A stretch of DNA of 64,000 nt from the NCBI RefSeq assembly GCF_900107925.1, contig NZ_FNUJ01000002.1:620001-684000 (forward strand), in the 5' to 3' direction. Positions 35,126-43,930 of this stretch are shown here, piece after piece. This stretch comes from Amycolatopsis pretoriensis. GTDB lineage: Bacteria > Actinomycetota > Actinomycetes > Mycobacteriales > Pseudonocardiaceae. A program made the position numbers and the translations under genes. Each line of letters starts with the position of its first letter. Positions within the stretch are counted from its first letter, which is position 1. The notes beneath the pieces are model-generated. The model did no database searches. It was not told where the DNA came from and worked only from the letters and a program-made list of their open reading frames with translations.

Positions 35126-35141
35126 ATGAAGGGTACCGCCG

Positions 35142-38100
35142 ATGAGAAGAGCCGCTTCCGTCCTCCTCGCCCTGCTGGTGGGGCTGGGCGTGGCGTCGGG
35201 AACGCCGCCCGCAGGTGCCGCCGAGGCCGTGCACGGCCTGAAGGCCGAGTACTTCACCCCGTCGGCTCCCGGCGCGCACGACTTCGCGAACCTGGCCGGT
35301 ACCGCGCTCGACGGGGAGGTCGACCACGCGGACCTGACCTCGGTCTTCGGACTGGTCGCCGGGCGCACCGAGGACACGACCGCCCGGTGGAGCGGGCGGC
35401 TCGCCGTGCCGCAGACCGGCGACTACACCTTCTACGCCATCGGTGACAACGGGTTCCGGCTGTTCCTCGACGGCGCGCCGGTGATCGACCACTGGGTCGG
35501 CGACTGGGACAAGGAGCAGACCAGCGCCCCCGTCACGCTGACCGCCGGCAAGCAGTACGACTTCAAGCTGGAGATGTTCCAGGACACCGGCGGCGCGAAC
35601 ATGTTCCTGCGCTGGTCGAGCGCCACCATCGCGAAGCAGATCGTGCCGCTTTCGGCGTTCACACCACCCGCCGACTTCGCGGTCGTGCCGCGCACGGCGG
35701 ACGTGTCCCGGGACGGCCGCACGCTCACGGCCGACTTCGGCGGCCGGGTCTCGGGGACGAACGACCTGCAGGACCACCTGCGCATCGAGGTCGACGCGAC
35801 GCCGATGCCGATCGCGTCCATCGCGACGTCCCGCACCCGGGCGACGATCCGGCTGGCCGAAGAAGTCCTGAAGGGCCAGCGGATCACGCTCTACTACGAC
35901 GGCGCGGGCGCGCTCGCGGTGGACGGCACGAAGGTCGGCAAGGCCGGGCGCCTCGTCGCGAACGCTTCGACCGAACGCCTCCGGACGCCGTGGGGCGAGA
36001 ACGTCGACACGCGCCACCCGTTGCCGGAGTACCCGCGGCCGCAGCTCGAGCGCGAGAAGTGGGTCAACCTCAACGGCCCGTGGGAGTTCGCGGCCGCCAA
36101 GGACGGCCAGCAGCCGACGTTCGGCAAGCGGCTGCCCGAGAAGGTGATCGTGCCCTACCCGATCGAGTCGCAGCTCTCCGGGCTCGAACGGCACGAGGAC
36201 CACATGTTCTACCGCCGCACGGTCAGCGTCCCGCGTGACTGGAAGATCGGCGGCGGGCAGCGCCTCAAGCTCAACTTCGGCGCGGTCGACTACCAGGCCA
36301 AGGTGTGGGTGAACGGCAAGCTCGTCGCGGAGCACACCGGCGGCTACACGGCGTTCGACGCCGACATCACCGACGCGCTCAAGCGCGGCGACGAGCAGGA
36401 GATCGTCGTCGCGGTCACCGACACGACCGGCCCGTACCAGCCCAAGGGCAAGCAGTCCCCCAACCCCGGCGGGATCTTCTACACGCCGTCGTCGGGCATC
36501 TGGCAGACGGTGTGGCTGGAACCGGTGGCCGACAAGGGCATCGACGAGATCAAGACGACGCCGGACCTCACCACCAATTCGCTGGCGCTCACCGTCAAGT
36601 CCGCGGGCAACGCCACCGTCACGGCGGTCGCCAAGGACGCGCGCGGCCGGCAGGTCGGCACGGTCTCCGGACCGGCGAACGCGAACCTGAAGCTGGCGGT
36701 GCCGAACCCGCACCTGTGGACGCCGGACGACCCGTACCTGTACCAGCTGGAGATCAGGCTGGGCGGCGACAAGGTCAAGAGCTACTTCGGCATGCGGTCC
36801 ACCGGCATCACCAATGTCAACGGCGTCCCGAAGCTGACGCTCAACGGCAAGCCGTTCTTTTCGCTGATGCAGCTGGACCAGGGCTTCTACCCGGACGGCC
36901 TGAACACCGCGCCGAGCGACGACGCCCTCGTCTTCGACCTGAAGGCGCAGAAGGACCTCGGCTTCAACGCGGTCCGCAAGCACATCAAGGTCGAGCCGGC
37001 CCGCTGGTACTACCACGCGGACCAGCTGGGACTGCTGGTGTGGCAGGACTTCGTGTCCCTCGACGACGGCAACAACGCCGGGGCGCAGCAGGCGTGGCTC
37101 AGCCAGGGCCTGGAAGAGATGCACCAGCTGCAGAACTACCCGTCCGTCTACGCCTGGATCGTGTTCAACGAGGGCTGGGGCGAGTGGGACAAGGCCGCGA
37201 CCGGCCGGATCACCGACCAGGTCAAGGCCGCCGACCCGAGCCGGATCGTCAACGCCCACAGCGGGGTGAACTGCTGTGCCTCCAAGGGTGACTCGGGCGC
37301 GGGTGACGTCATCGACCACCACGACTACAACAACACCGACCCGGCGGCCTCCGACGGCAAGCGCGTCGCGATGGACGGCGAGCACGGCGGCTTCACGCTG
37401 CGCACGCCCGGTCACCAGTGGCCGGGTGCGCCGATCGCGATCTACAGCGGCGTGCAGGACAAGGCGGCGCTGACGGCGAAGTACGTCGACAACACCCGCA
37501 CGTTCTACCTCGGGCAGGCGCGGGCCGAGCTGTCGGCGTCGGTCTACACGCAGGTCACCGACCTGGAAGGCGAGCTGAACGGGCTCTGGACCTACGACCG
37601 CAAGCGGATCAAGGTCGACCCCGGTCCGGTCCGCGAGATCAACCGGCGCGTGATCGAAGCCGGTGCCGACGCCGGCAAGCCGTACCCGTACGCGGGCAAG
37701 GGCTCGTGGAACCTCGACGAGCGCGGAGGAACGACCGCGAAGGACGCGAGCGGCGGCAAGAACCCGCTGACGCTCACCCCGGCCGGTGCGGCCTTCAAGG
37801 ACGGCGCGCTGCAGTTCACCGGCGGCTCCGCCGACACCTACGGCCCGGTCGTCGACACGACCGGTGACTACACGGTGTCCGCGAAGGTCCGGCTCGACCA
37901 GCTGCCCGGCAACTACGCGACGGCGGTGAGCCAGGACGGCCGGGACCGGGAAAGCCCGTTCTACCTGCAGTACGGCCAGGGCGCGTTCGCGTTCAGCACG
38001 CCCGGCGGCAACCGGGCCCGGTACGAGGTCGTGCCGGAGCTCGGCCGCTGGTACCAGCTCACGGGCGTGCGGGCCGGCAACGAGATCCGGCTCTACGTGG

Positions 38101-38276
38101 ACGGCGTGAAGGTCGCGACGGCCCCGGCCGGACCGGCGCTGCTCAGCACGGGCGCGTTCACGGTCGGGCGCGCCAAGTACGACGGCCGCAACGTCGACTT
38201 CTGGAGCGGCGCGGTCGACGACGTCAGCGTGGCCGGCACGGCGTTGACGGACGCGGAGGTGGCCGGGCTTTCCTGA
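35142..38276 (+). CDS. Secreted GH2 glycosidase with PA14 and LamG domains
   Basis: The product has 1044 residues. A signal peptide (1-27) is followed by a PA14 domain (about 30-170: AEYFTPS, GDYTFYAIGDNGFRLFLDG). After a linker Ig-like region comes a GH2 sugar-binding domain (about 280-450: LNGPWEFAA, FYRRTVSVPRDW) and an immunoglobulin-like part. The TIM barrel (about 550-850) has acid/base Glu677 (FNEGWGEW) and probable nucleophile Glu747 (GEHGG). A C-terminal LamG-like jelly roll covers about 870-1040. It probably cleaves beta-galactosides, glucuronides or mannosides outside the cell. GAAGGG precedes the ATG. It is regulated through the 35108-35125 palindrome. Confidence 0.87.
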   Translation: MRRAASVLLALLVGLGVASGTPPAGAAEAVHGLKAEYFTPSAPGAHDFANLAGTALDGEVDHADLTSVFGLVAGRTEDTTARWSGRLAVPQTGDYTFYAIGDNGFRLFLDGAPVIDHWVGDWDKEQTSAPVTLTAGKQYDFKLEMFQDTGGANMFLRWSSATIAKQIVPLSAFTPPADFAVVPRTADVSRDGRTLTADFGGRVSGTNDLQDHLRIEVDATPMPIASIATSRTRATIRLAEEVLKGQRITLYYDGAGALAVDGTKVGKAGRLVANASTERLRTPWGENVDTRHPLPEYPRPQLEREKWVNLNGPWEFAAAKDGQQPTFGKRLPEKVIVPYPIESQLSGLERHEDHMFYRRTVSVPRDWKIGGGQRLKLNFGAVDYQAKVWVNGKLVAEHTGGYTAFDADITDALKRGDEQEIVVAVTDTTGPYQPKGKQSPNPGGIFYTPSSGIWQTVWLEPVADKGIDEIKTTPDLTTNSLALTVKSAGNATVTAVAKDARGRQVGTVSGPANANLKLAVPNPHLWTPDDPYLYQLEIRLGGDKVKSYFGMRSTGITNVNGVPKLTLNGKPFFSLMQLDQGFYPDGLNTAPSDDALVFDLKAQKDLGFNAVRKHIKVEPARWYYHADQLGLLVWQDFVSLDDGNNAGAQQAWLSQGLEEMHQLQNYPSVYAWIVFNEGWGEWDKAATGRITDQVKAADPSRIVNAHSGVNCCASKGDSGAGDVIDHHDYNNTDPAASDGKRVAMDGEHGGFTLRTPGHQWPGAPIAIYSGVQDKAALTAKYVDNTRTFYLGQARAELSASVYTQVTDLEGELNGLWTYDRKRIKVDPGPVREINRRVIEAGADAGKPYPYAGKGSWNLDERGGTTAKDASGGKNPLTLTPAGAAFKDGALQFTGGSADTYGPVVDTTGDYTVSAKVRLDQLPGNYATAVSQDGRDRESPFYLQYGQGAFAFSTPGGNRARYEVVPELGRWYQLTGVRAGNEIRLYVDGVKVATAPAGPALLSTGAFTVGRAKYDGRNVDFWSGAVDDVSVAGTALTDAEVAGLS

Positions 38277-38285
38277 CGCCGTCGC

Positions 38286-38328
38286 GGGGACGCGGGTGCC
38301 GCCCGAGAAGCGCGGCACCCGCGTCTCC
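38286..38328. terminator. Hairpin terminator after the GH2 gene
   Basis: Arms 38286-38302 and 38312-38328 pair over 17 bp with a single G-U, around a 9-nt loop. The arm core is GACGCGGGTGCCGC. It starts 10 nt after the GH2 stop and precedes the sigma-factor gene, so it likely insulates the two. Confidence 0.7.
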
Positions 38329-38381
38329 CGGTGCCGATCTCGTAGAGTGGCGGGAGATCGTCGGACGACGAGGGGCGTGGG

Positions 38382-39269
38382 GTGCCGGATTCCGAAGTGG
38401 ACGACCTCGACGCGGCCACCGCCGCGTTCACCCGGGTGCGGCCGCGCCTGTTCGGGATCGCCTACCGGATGCTCGGCAGCGCCACCGAGGCCGAGGACCT
38501 GGTGCAGGACGTCTGGCTGCGCTGGCAGGCCTACGACCGGTCCACTGTGGTCAGTCCGGAGGCGTTCCTGGCGACGACGACCACCCGGCTGGCCATCAAC
38601 GTCCTCCAGTCGGCGCGGAAACGGCGGGAGACCTACGTCGGGCCGTGGCTGCCCGAGCCGGTCGACACCGGCGCGGACCCGTACCTGGGTGCCGAACGCG
38701 GTGAAGCGCTGGAATTCGCGACCCTGCTGCTGATGGAGAAGCTCACCGCCGCCGAACGCGCCGCCTACGTGCTGCGGGAAGCCTTCGACTACACCTACAC
38801 CGAAATCGCCGGCATCCTGTCGGCGACCGAAGCCGCGGTGCGCCAGCTCGTCAGCCGGGCGCGCAAGCACCTGACGAGCGAACGGCACGCGTCGGTGCCC
38901 GCGGCCGAGCAACGGGAGCTGCTCACCACGTTCCTCACCGCCGCGCGGACCGGCGACATGGCCGAGCTGGAGCGGCTCTTCACCCCGGACGTGACCAGCA
39001 TCTCCGACGGCAACGGCCGCAAGGGCGTCGCCCGCCGGCCGGTCGTCGGGGCCGGCCGGGTGGCGAAGTTCCTGCTGGCGATCTCGGCCTGGTTCTGGGA
39101 CGACATCGACGTGGCCTGGGTGCAGGCCAACGGGCGGACCGCCGCGGTGCTGCGGCAGAACGGCTCCGCGTACGGCCTGCTCACGGTCAGCGCCACCGCC
39201 GAGGGGATCGACCAAGTGCTGTGGCTGGTCAACCCCGGGAAGAACAAGGCGGTGCCCGCCGCGGGCTGA
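38382..39269 (+). CDS. ECF sigma factor with SnoaL-like C-terminal extension (ECF41-like)
   Basis: The product has 295 residues. Region 2 (YRMLGSATEAEDLVQDVWLRW) and region 4 (YTYTEIAGILSATEAAVRQLVSRARKHL) are clear. Residues 175-295 form a SnoaL-like tail with SDGNGRKG and a final NPGKNK, matching the DGGGKV and NPDKL positions of ECF41 factors. In those, the tail replaces an anti-sigma factor. The usual carboxymuconolactone-decarboxylase or oxidoreductase partner is not adjacent. Start is GTG 38382. Confidence 0.87.
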   Translation: MPDSEVDDLDAATAAFTRVRPRLFGIAYRMLGSATEAEDLVQDVWLRWQAYDRSTVVSPEAFLATTTTRLAINVLQSARKRRETYVGPWLPEPVDTGADPYLGAERGEALEFATLLLMEKLTAAERAAYVLREAFDYTYTEIAGILSATEAAVRQLVSRARKHLTSERHASVPAAEQRELLTTFLTAARTGDMAELERLFTPDVTSISDGNGRKGVARRPVVGAGRVAKFLLAISAWFWDDIDVAWVQANGRTAAVLRQNGSAYGLLTVSATAEGIDQVLWLVNPGKNKAVPAAG

Positions 39270-39297
39270 GCCGGCGGCGGACACCGTCGGGCGCGGG

Positions 39298-39387
39298 TTA
39301 CCTCCTCGACCACCCCTTGGCCCGGTTGTTGCCGTCCTGGTAGTGGATGACGTCGCCGCCCGGCGGGTACTCGATGACGATCGTCAT
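39298..39387 (-). CDS. 29-residue small ORF, possible cupin remnant
   Basis: The ORF runs from ATG 39387 to TAA 39298 and encodes MTIVIEYPPGGDVIHYQDG and a basic tail ending GWSRR. GGAAGGG lies eight bases before the ATG, an unusually good ribosome-binding site. The start resembles the first strand of small cupins (IEYPPG...H). TAA is a rare stop here. It may be a decayed cupin or a genuine small protein; I cannot decide. Confidence 0.35.
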   Translation of the reverse strand: MTIVIEYPPGGDVIHYQDGNNRAKGWSRR

Positions 39388-39450
39388 CGCGTGCGCCCTT
39401 CCGGGATGAAGGGCGGTTTCGCCTCCTCCTGTGACGCCGGCCCGCCGAGG

Positions 39451-39777
39451 TCAGCCGACCGGCTCGGTCGCGGGCTCCCCCACCGCGCCCGTCCGGGGGC
39501 CGCGCAGGCGCCTGCGCACCGCGTCCAGGACGCCGCGGGCGCTGAACAACGCCATGACGCTGATCAGGACCCACACGAAGTTCGCCGCGACGGCGGGCCA
39601 CGCGCCGTTGGCGGCGGCCGAAACACCCAGCAGGGCGGCGCCCGACAGGTTGAGCGTCTGGAACAGGGCCGAGTCCGGCTCGATCACGCGGCGCGAAACC
39701 AGGCCGTACGCCGCCGCGGTGCCCAGCGCGCCCACCCACCCGGCCGCGGCGGCGGCCAGGGACATCATTTCCTCCAT
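39451..39777 (-). CDS. Small membrane protein with three helices (CBU_0592-like)
   Basis: This 108-residue protein starts at ATG 39777, or at 39765, where GGAGGA within the coding sequence would serve as ribosome-binding site. It has three hydrophobic segments: AAAAGWVGALGTAAAYGLV, FQTLNLSGAALLGVSAAAN and AAVAANFVWVLISVMALFS. The pattern QTLNLSGA...N and the NFVWVLI helix recall the CBU_0592 family of unknown function. It is divergent from the LysR gene, so may be controlled by it. Confidence 0.65.
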   Translation of the reverse strand: MEEMMSLAAAAAGWVGALGTAAAYGLVSRRVIEPDSALFQTLNLSGAALLGVSAAANGAWPAVAANFVWVLISVMALFSARGVLDAVRRRLRGPRTGAVGEPATEPVG

Positions 39778-39849
39778 GCCGCCATCGTGACCGGCGCCGG
39801 GGGTGCAGCGCAATCGAAGTTATCTGCTCCGGGGGTTAAGCTCTGCTGA

Positions 39850-40782
39850 ATGCAGATCGATCCGCGCCGGCTCGCCGTCCTGCTTGCCGTGCACCGCGCC
39901 GGTGGCGTGCTCGCCGCCGGCGACCTCTTGCACCTGACGCCGTCGGCGGTGTCCCAGCAGATCGCCCGCCTCGAGGAGACGATCGGCGTGGCGGTGCTGG
40001 ACCGCCAGCCCACCGGCGCCGTCCTGACCCCCGCCGGGCGGGTGCTCGCCGAAGCCGCCGAACACATCGAGGCCGAGCTGATCGACGCGCGCAAAGCCCT
40101 TGCGGCGCTCGCCGAAGACGTCACCGGCACGGTCGTCATCGCCGCCTTCCAGTCGGTCATCCGGACGCTGCTGATCCCGCTGCTGCGCCAGCTGCGGGAG
40201 CAGTTCCCCGCGCTGGAGGTGGTGATCCGCGAGATGGAAACCAGGAAGGCGCTGCAATCCCTGCGGTCGGGGGCGGTCGACCTGCTCATCCTCGAAGCGG
40301 AAAGCCCGGCGAGCCAGGGGAAACCGGCACGCGGCACCCGGGACGTCCCGGTGCTCGAAGAGCCCTGGCTGGTCGTCCTGCCCACGGGGATGGCGGATCC
40401 GGTGAGCACGGCCGACCTGGAGCACCACACCTGGCTCGGCGTCGACTCCGAGACCGCGGCCCACGCGGCCACCGAACGCACCCGCGGCGGGACGCCCGCG
40501 CCCGGGCACAGCTACTACGACTACAACGTCGCGCTGTCGATGGTCGCGGGCGGCCTGGGCATCGCGCTCGTGCCCGCGCTCGCGGTGCGCGAAGCCGTGC
40601 CCGACGGCGTGAAGGCGGTGTCCCTGCCCGGCCTCGGGACGCGCACCCTCGTCGCCCGCCACCGCACCACCCGCTCCGAGCCGCGCAAGGAGGTGGTGAC
40701 CGTCCTCGACGCGATCGTCACCCTCGCCGCCGGCCTCGACGTGGCGCTGCCGTGGACCGTGGAGCCGCCGCACGGCGGCTGA
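39850..40782 (+). CDS. LysR-family transcriptional regulator
   Basis: This 310-residue regulator has an N-terminal winged helix (LLAVHRAGGVLAAGDLLHL, TPSAVSQQIARLEETIG at about 12-45) and a periplasmic-binding-protein-like effector domain (about 90-300). It is divergent from the small membrane protein across 72 bp and is followed by the permease 75 bp downstream on the same strand. The likely targets are one or both neighbours. The effector is unknown. Confidence 0.87.
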   Translation: MQIDPRRLAVLLAVHRAGGVLAAGDLLHLTPSAVSQQIARLEETIGVAVLDRQPTGAVLTPAGRVLAEAAEHIEAELIDARKALAALAEDVTGTVVIAAFQSVIRTLLIPLLRQLREQFPALEVVIREMETRKALQSLRSGAVDLLILEAESPASQGKPARGTRDVPVLEEPWLVVLPTGMADPVSTADLEHHTWLGVDSETAAHAATERTRGGTPAPGHSYYDYNVALSMVAGGLGIALVPALAVREAVPDGVKAVSLPGLGTRTLVARHRTTRSEPRKEVVTVLDAIVTLAAGLDVALPWTVEPPHGG

Positions 40783-40825
40783 ATACATCGGCCCCGACTG
40801 TTGCTTGTTCTGCTATGTGGAAGTT

Positions 40826-40855
40826 AACCTCCGCAGAACGAAACTGCGGGAGGTT
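40826..40855 (+). promoter_or_regulatory. Hairpin sequestering the permease ribosome-binding site
   Basis: AACCTCCGCAG (40826-40836) pairs with CTGCGGGAGGTT (40844-40855), 11 bp with one bulged G and a 7-nt loop. The 3' arm contains GGGAGG, the ribosome-binding site of the ATG at 40858. Translation would be blocked while the hairpin stands. This may be a translational switch or a protein-binding site. No known riboswitch core was recognised. Confidence 0.55.
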
Positions 40856-40857
40856 CG

Positions 40858-42366
40858 ATGGCGAAGGGTGACGCGGCGAGCAGGCCCGAGGACGAACGGC
40901 TCGGGATCGGCAAGAGCCTCGCCTACGGCGTCCAGCACGTCTTGACGATGTACGGCGGGATCATCGCGCCGCCGCTGATCATCGGGGGCGCCGCGGGCGT
41001 CTCACCTGCGGAAATCGGCCTGCTCGTGGCGTCGTGCCTGTTCATCGGCGGGCTGGCGACCATCCTGCAGTCCTACGGCGTGCCCTTCTTCGGCTCCAAG
41101 CTGCCGCTGGTGCAGGGCACCTCCTTCGCCGGCGTGGCGACGATGACCGCGATCGTGGCCGACGGCGGGCTCCCGGCCGTGTTCGGCTCGGTGATCGCGT
41201 CGGCGGTGCTCGGCCTGCTCATCACGCCGCTGTTCTCCCGGCTCGTGAAGTACTTCCCGCCGGTCGTCACCGGGACGGTGATCACGGTGATCGGGCTCAG
41301 CCTGATGCCGGTCGCGGCCAAGTGGGCGATGGGCAACGACGCGAAGGCCGCCGGCTTCGGCTCGGTCTCGAACATCGGGCTGGCCGCGCTGACGCTGGCG
41401 ATCGTGCTGCTGCTGAGCAAGGTCGCCGTGCCGGCGATTTCCCGGCTCTCGATCCTGCTGTCGATCGTGGTGGGCACCGTGCTGGCCGCGGTGCTCGGCA
41501 AGGCCGACTTCTCGCAGGTGGGGAACGGTCCGATCTTCGCGGTGCCGACCCCGTTCGGCTTCGGCGCGCCGACGTTCGACGTCGCCGCGATCGTGTCGAT
41601 GTTCATCGTCATCCTGGTGACCCTCACCGAGACCACGGCCGACATCCTCGCGGTGGGCGAGATCGTCGACACGCGGGTCGGCAAGCGCCGGATCGGCGAC
41701 GGCCTGCGGGCCGACATGGCGTCCTCGGCGATCGCGCCGATCTTCAACGGCTTCATCCAGAGCGCCTTCGCCCAGAACGTCGGCCTCGTCGCGATCACCG
41801 GGGTCCGGAGCCGGTTCGTGGTGACCGCCGGCGGCGGGGTCCTGGTGGTCCTCGGCATGCTCCCGGTGCTGGGCCGGGTGGTCGCGGCCATCCCGTACCC
41901 GGTCCTCGGCGGCGCCGGTCTCGTGCTGTTCGGCACGGTCGCGGCGTCCGGCATCAAGACGCTGTCCAAAGTGGACTACAACGGCAACCTCAACCTGGTG
42001 ATCGTCGCGGCTTCCGTCGGCCTGGGCATGGTCCCGATCGCGGTGCCGGGCTTCTACGACGAGTTCCCCGCGTGGGTCGGCACGATCTTCCACTCGGGGA
42101 TCAGCGCCGCCGCGCTCCTGGCCGTCGTGCTGAACCTGGTGTTCAACCACCTGAAACCGGGCAAGGCGGGCAGTGAGCCGTCGGTGTTCGCGACGGCGAC
42201 CCGGGTGATCGACTACTCCGACCTGAAGGTGCTTTCCCGGCTGGAGAACGGTGACCAGGTCGTCGACGGCAAGATCGTGGACGCCGAGGGCCGACCGGTT
42301 CCGGTGCGCGACGCGGACGGGCAGCCGGTGTCCTACCGGATCGGCTCGGAGCCGGAGACGCACTGA
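40858..42366 (+). CDS. NCS2-family nucleobase:cation symporter (purine/xanthine permease)
   Basis: The product has 502 residues and about 14 helices. Family marks are LVQGTSFAGVATMTAIV in helix 3, TLTETTADILAVGEI in helix 8, and FIQSAFAQNVGLVAITGVRSR. It would import xanthine, uric acid or uracil with protons or sodium. A cytoplasmic tail of ~60 residues (VIDYSDLKVLSRLENGDQ onward) with two short repeat-like strands is longer than usual. Its ribosome-binding site is in a hairpin. The LysR gene lies directly upstream. Confidence 0.87.
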   Translation: MAKGDAASRPEDERLGIGKSLAYGVQHVLTMYGGIIAPPLIIGGAAGVSPAEIGLLVASCLFIGGLATILQSYGVPFFGSKLPLVQGTSFAGVATMTAIVADGGLPAVFGSVIASAVLGLLITPLFSRLVKYFPPVVTGTVITVIGLSLMPVAAKWAMGNDAKAAGFGSVSNIGLAALTLAIVLLLSKVAVPAISRLSILLSIVVGTVLAAVLGKADFSQVGNGPIFAVPTPFGFGAPTFDVAAIVSMFIVILVTLTETTADILAVGEIVDTRVGKRRIGDGLRADMASSAIAPIFNGFIQSAFAQNVGLVAITGVRSRFVVTAGGGVLVVLGMLPVLGRVVAAIPYPVLGGAGLVLFGTVAASGIKTLSKVDYNGNLNLVIVAASVGLGMVPIAVPGFYDEFPAWVGTIFHSGISAAALLAVVLNLVFNHLKPGKAGSEPSVFATATRVIDYSDLKVLSRLENGDQVVDGKIVDAEGRPVPVRDADGQPVSYRIGSEPETH

Positions 42367-42372
42367 GCGGCG

Positions 42373-43803
42373 TCACCCCTCGGGTGCGGGCAGCGCGCGG
42401 CGGTTCAGCTTCCCGTTGGGCAGCAACGGCATCCGGTCGAGGACGAGCACCCGATGCGGAACCAGGTGCGCGGGCAACCGCCCGGCGAGCGCGGACCGCA
42501 GGTGGCCCGTGTCGGCGGGGCCCACGACGTAGCCGATGACCCGATCGTCGCGCAGCGCGGCGGCGGCGCGGACGACTCCCGGCTCCCGCAGCAGCGCGTC
42601 CTCGATCGTGCCCAGTTCCACCATCTGGTCGCTGCTGCGGCCGAGATAGTCGAGGTTGCCGTCGGCGCGGGTCCGCACGACGTCGCCGGTGCGGTACATC
42701 CGCGCCCCCGCGACGAACGGGTCGGCGACGAACAGCGACGCGGTCAGCGCGGGCCGGTCGCGGTACCCGCGGGTCACGCCCGCGCCGCCGATGTAGAGCT
42801 CGCCGATCCCACCCGGCTCGACGGGTCGGAGCCGGTCGTCGAGAACGTAGGCGTGGACGCGGGGTATCGGCGAGCCGAGCGGCACGATCGCGGTGTCCCC
42901 GAGCACGTCGACGTCCGGGCGCAGCAGGAGGGAGTCCACGGTGGTTTCGGTGAGGCCGTAGGCGTTGAGCACCACCGAGCCCGGCCGCAGCCGCCCGGCG
43001 AGCTCGCGGAAGTCGGCCGCGGGCCACCCCTCCGAGCCGACCGACATCAGCCGCATGACGGGCAGCTCCCCCGCGCGGCCGAGGGCTTTCGCCTGGGCGG
43101 GGACGAGTTCGGTCGCGTCGCCGCCGTGACGGCGGAACTCGGCGAGCAGTTCGGACGGCCGGGCCACGGCCTCACGGGTCGCGATGATCATCGTCCCGCC
43201 CGCGAACACCGAGCGCAGCAGGTCGGCGAAGAAGAGGTCGACCCCGATCCCGATGACGGTGACGAAGGTCAGCGGTTCCGCGCGCAGCCGGAACAGCTCG
43301 TCCCACGCCGCGAAGACGTGCGCGAGGTGGCGGTGCTCGACGCTCACCGGCTTGGGTTTCCCCGACGAGCCCGAGGTGTACATGACGTAGGCGAGGTTTT
43401 CGGGCCGGAGCTCGACGTCCGGGGCGTGGCCGGGTTGTCCGGCCACGGCGTCGCCGAGCTGCACGTCGCCGGTGATCTCCGTCGTGTTGGTGAGCACGAG
43501 CGAGACGCCGGCGTCTTCGCCCATCCACGCCACGAGGTCGGAGGGGTACACGGGATCGAGCGGCAGGCAGGCCGCACCCGACTTGAGGACGCCGAGCGCG
43601 CCGACCGCCATCTCGAACCCGCGGTCCATCCGCAAACCCACCAGGTCTTCGGGCCCCAGGCCCCGCCCGGCGACGTACTGGGCGACCCGGTTGGCCTCGC
43701 GATCGAGCTGCGCGAAGGACAGGCGCTCGCCCGCGTAGACGAGAGCGGTGGCATTAGGGGTCTCGGCGACCCGGGCCGCGAAGAGGTCGAGCAGGCGTTC
43801 CAT
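42373..43803 (-). CDS. Stand-alone adenylation-domain protein (amino acid activating type)
   Basis: The product has 476 residues of the ANL superfamily. Core motifs are A2-like LKSGAACLPLDPVYPSD, A3 YTSGSSGKPKPV (about 142-153), A5 NAYGLTETTVDS, A7 YRTGDVVR, A8-like LGRSSDQMVELGTIEDALL, and A10 PNGKLNRRALP with catalytic Lys465. The Asp that binds the amino group is probably present (GVDLFFADLL), favouring an amino acid substrate. There is no fused carrier. In A8 the usual IKxRGxRIE is changed to MVELGTIE. It is divergent from an NmrA-like gene. Confidence 0.82.
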   Translation of the reverse strand: MERLLDLFAARVAETPNATALVYAGERLSFAQLDREANRVAQYVAGRGLGPEDLVGLRMDRGFEMAVGALGVLKSGAACLPLDPVYPSDLVAWMGEDAGVSLVLTNTTEITGDVQLGDAVAGQPGHAPDVELRPENLAYVMYTSGSSGKPKPVSVEHRHLAHVFAAWDELFRLRAEPLTFVTVIGIGVDLFFADLLRSVFAGGTMIIATREAVARPSELLAEFRRHGGDATELVPAQAKALGRAGELPVMRLMSVGSEGWPAADFRELAGRLRPGSVVLNAYGLTETTVDSLLLRPDVDVLGDTAIVPLGSPIPRVHAYVLDDRLRPVEPGGIGELYIGGAGVTRGYRDRPALTASLFVADPFVAGARMYRTGDVVRTRADGNLDYLGRSSDQMVELGTIEDALLREPGVVRAAAALRDDRVIGYVVGPADTGHLRSALAGRLPAHLVPHRVLVLDRMPLLPNGKLNRRALPAPEG

Positions 43804-43870
43804 GTGTCCCCCCAGACGGTCTCGTTCCCATGGTGCACGACCGGCCGCGCTCCCGCAGCGCCGGCGGCGG

Positions 43871-43899
43871 TTGCGCCGTCCGGTGTCGCTGTCTAACGT
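43871..43899 (+). promoter_or_regulatory. Predicted promoter of the NmrA-like gene
   Basis: TTGCGC (43871-43876) and TAACGT (43894-43899) are 17 nt apart. Transcription would start near 43906, ahead of GGGGGAGA and the GTG at 43931. The call rests on spacing and consensus only. Confidence 0.4.
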
Positions 43900-43930
43900 C
43901 GGTCGGGCAGCCTGGGATCAGGGGGAGAAT

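Noticed and set aside
34983..39284. A 1433-codon minus-strand open frame opposite the GH2 and sigma-factor genes
   Set aside because: It covers two unrelated real genes and the 18-bp operator, and the product is compositionally biased with no recognisable motif.
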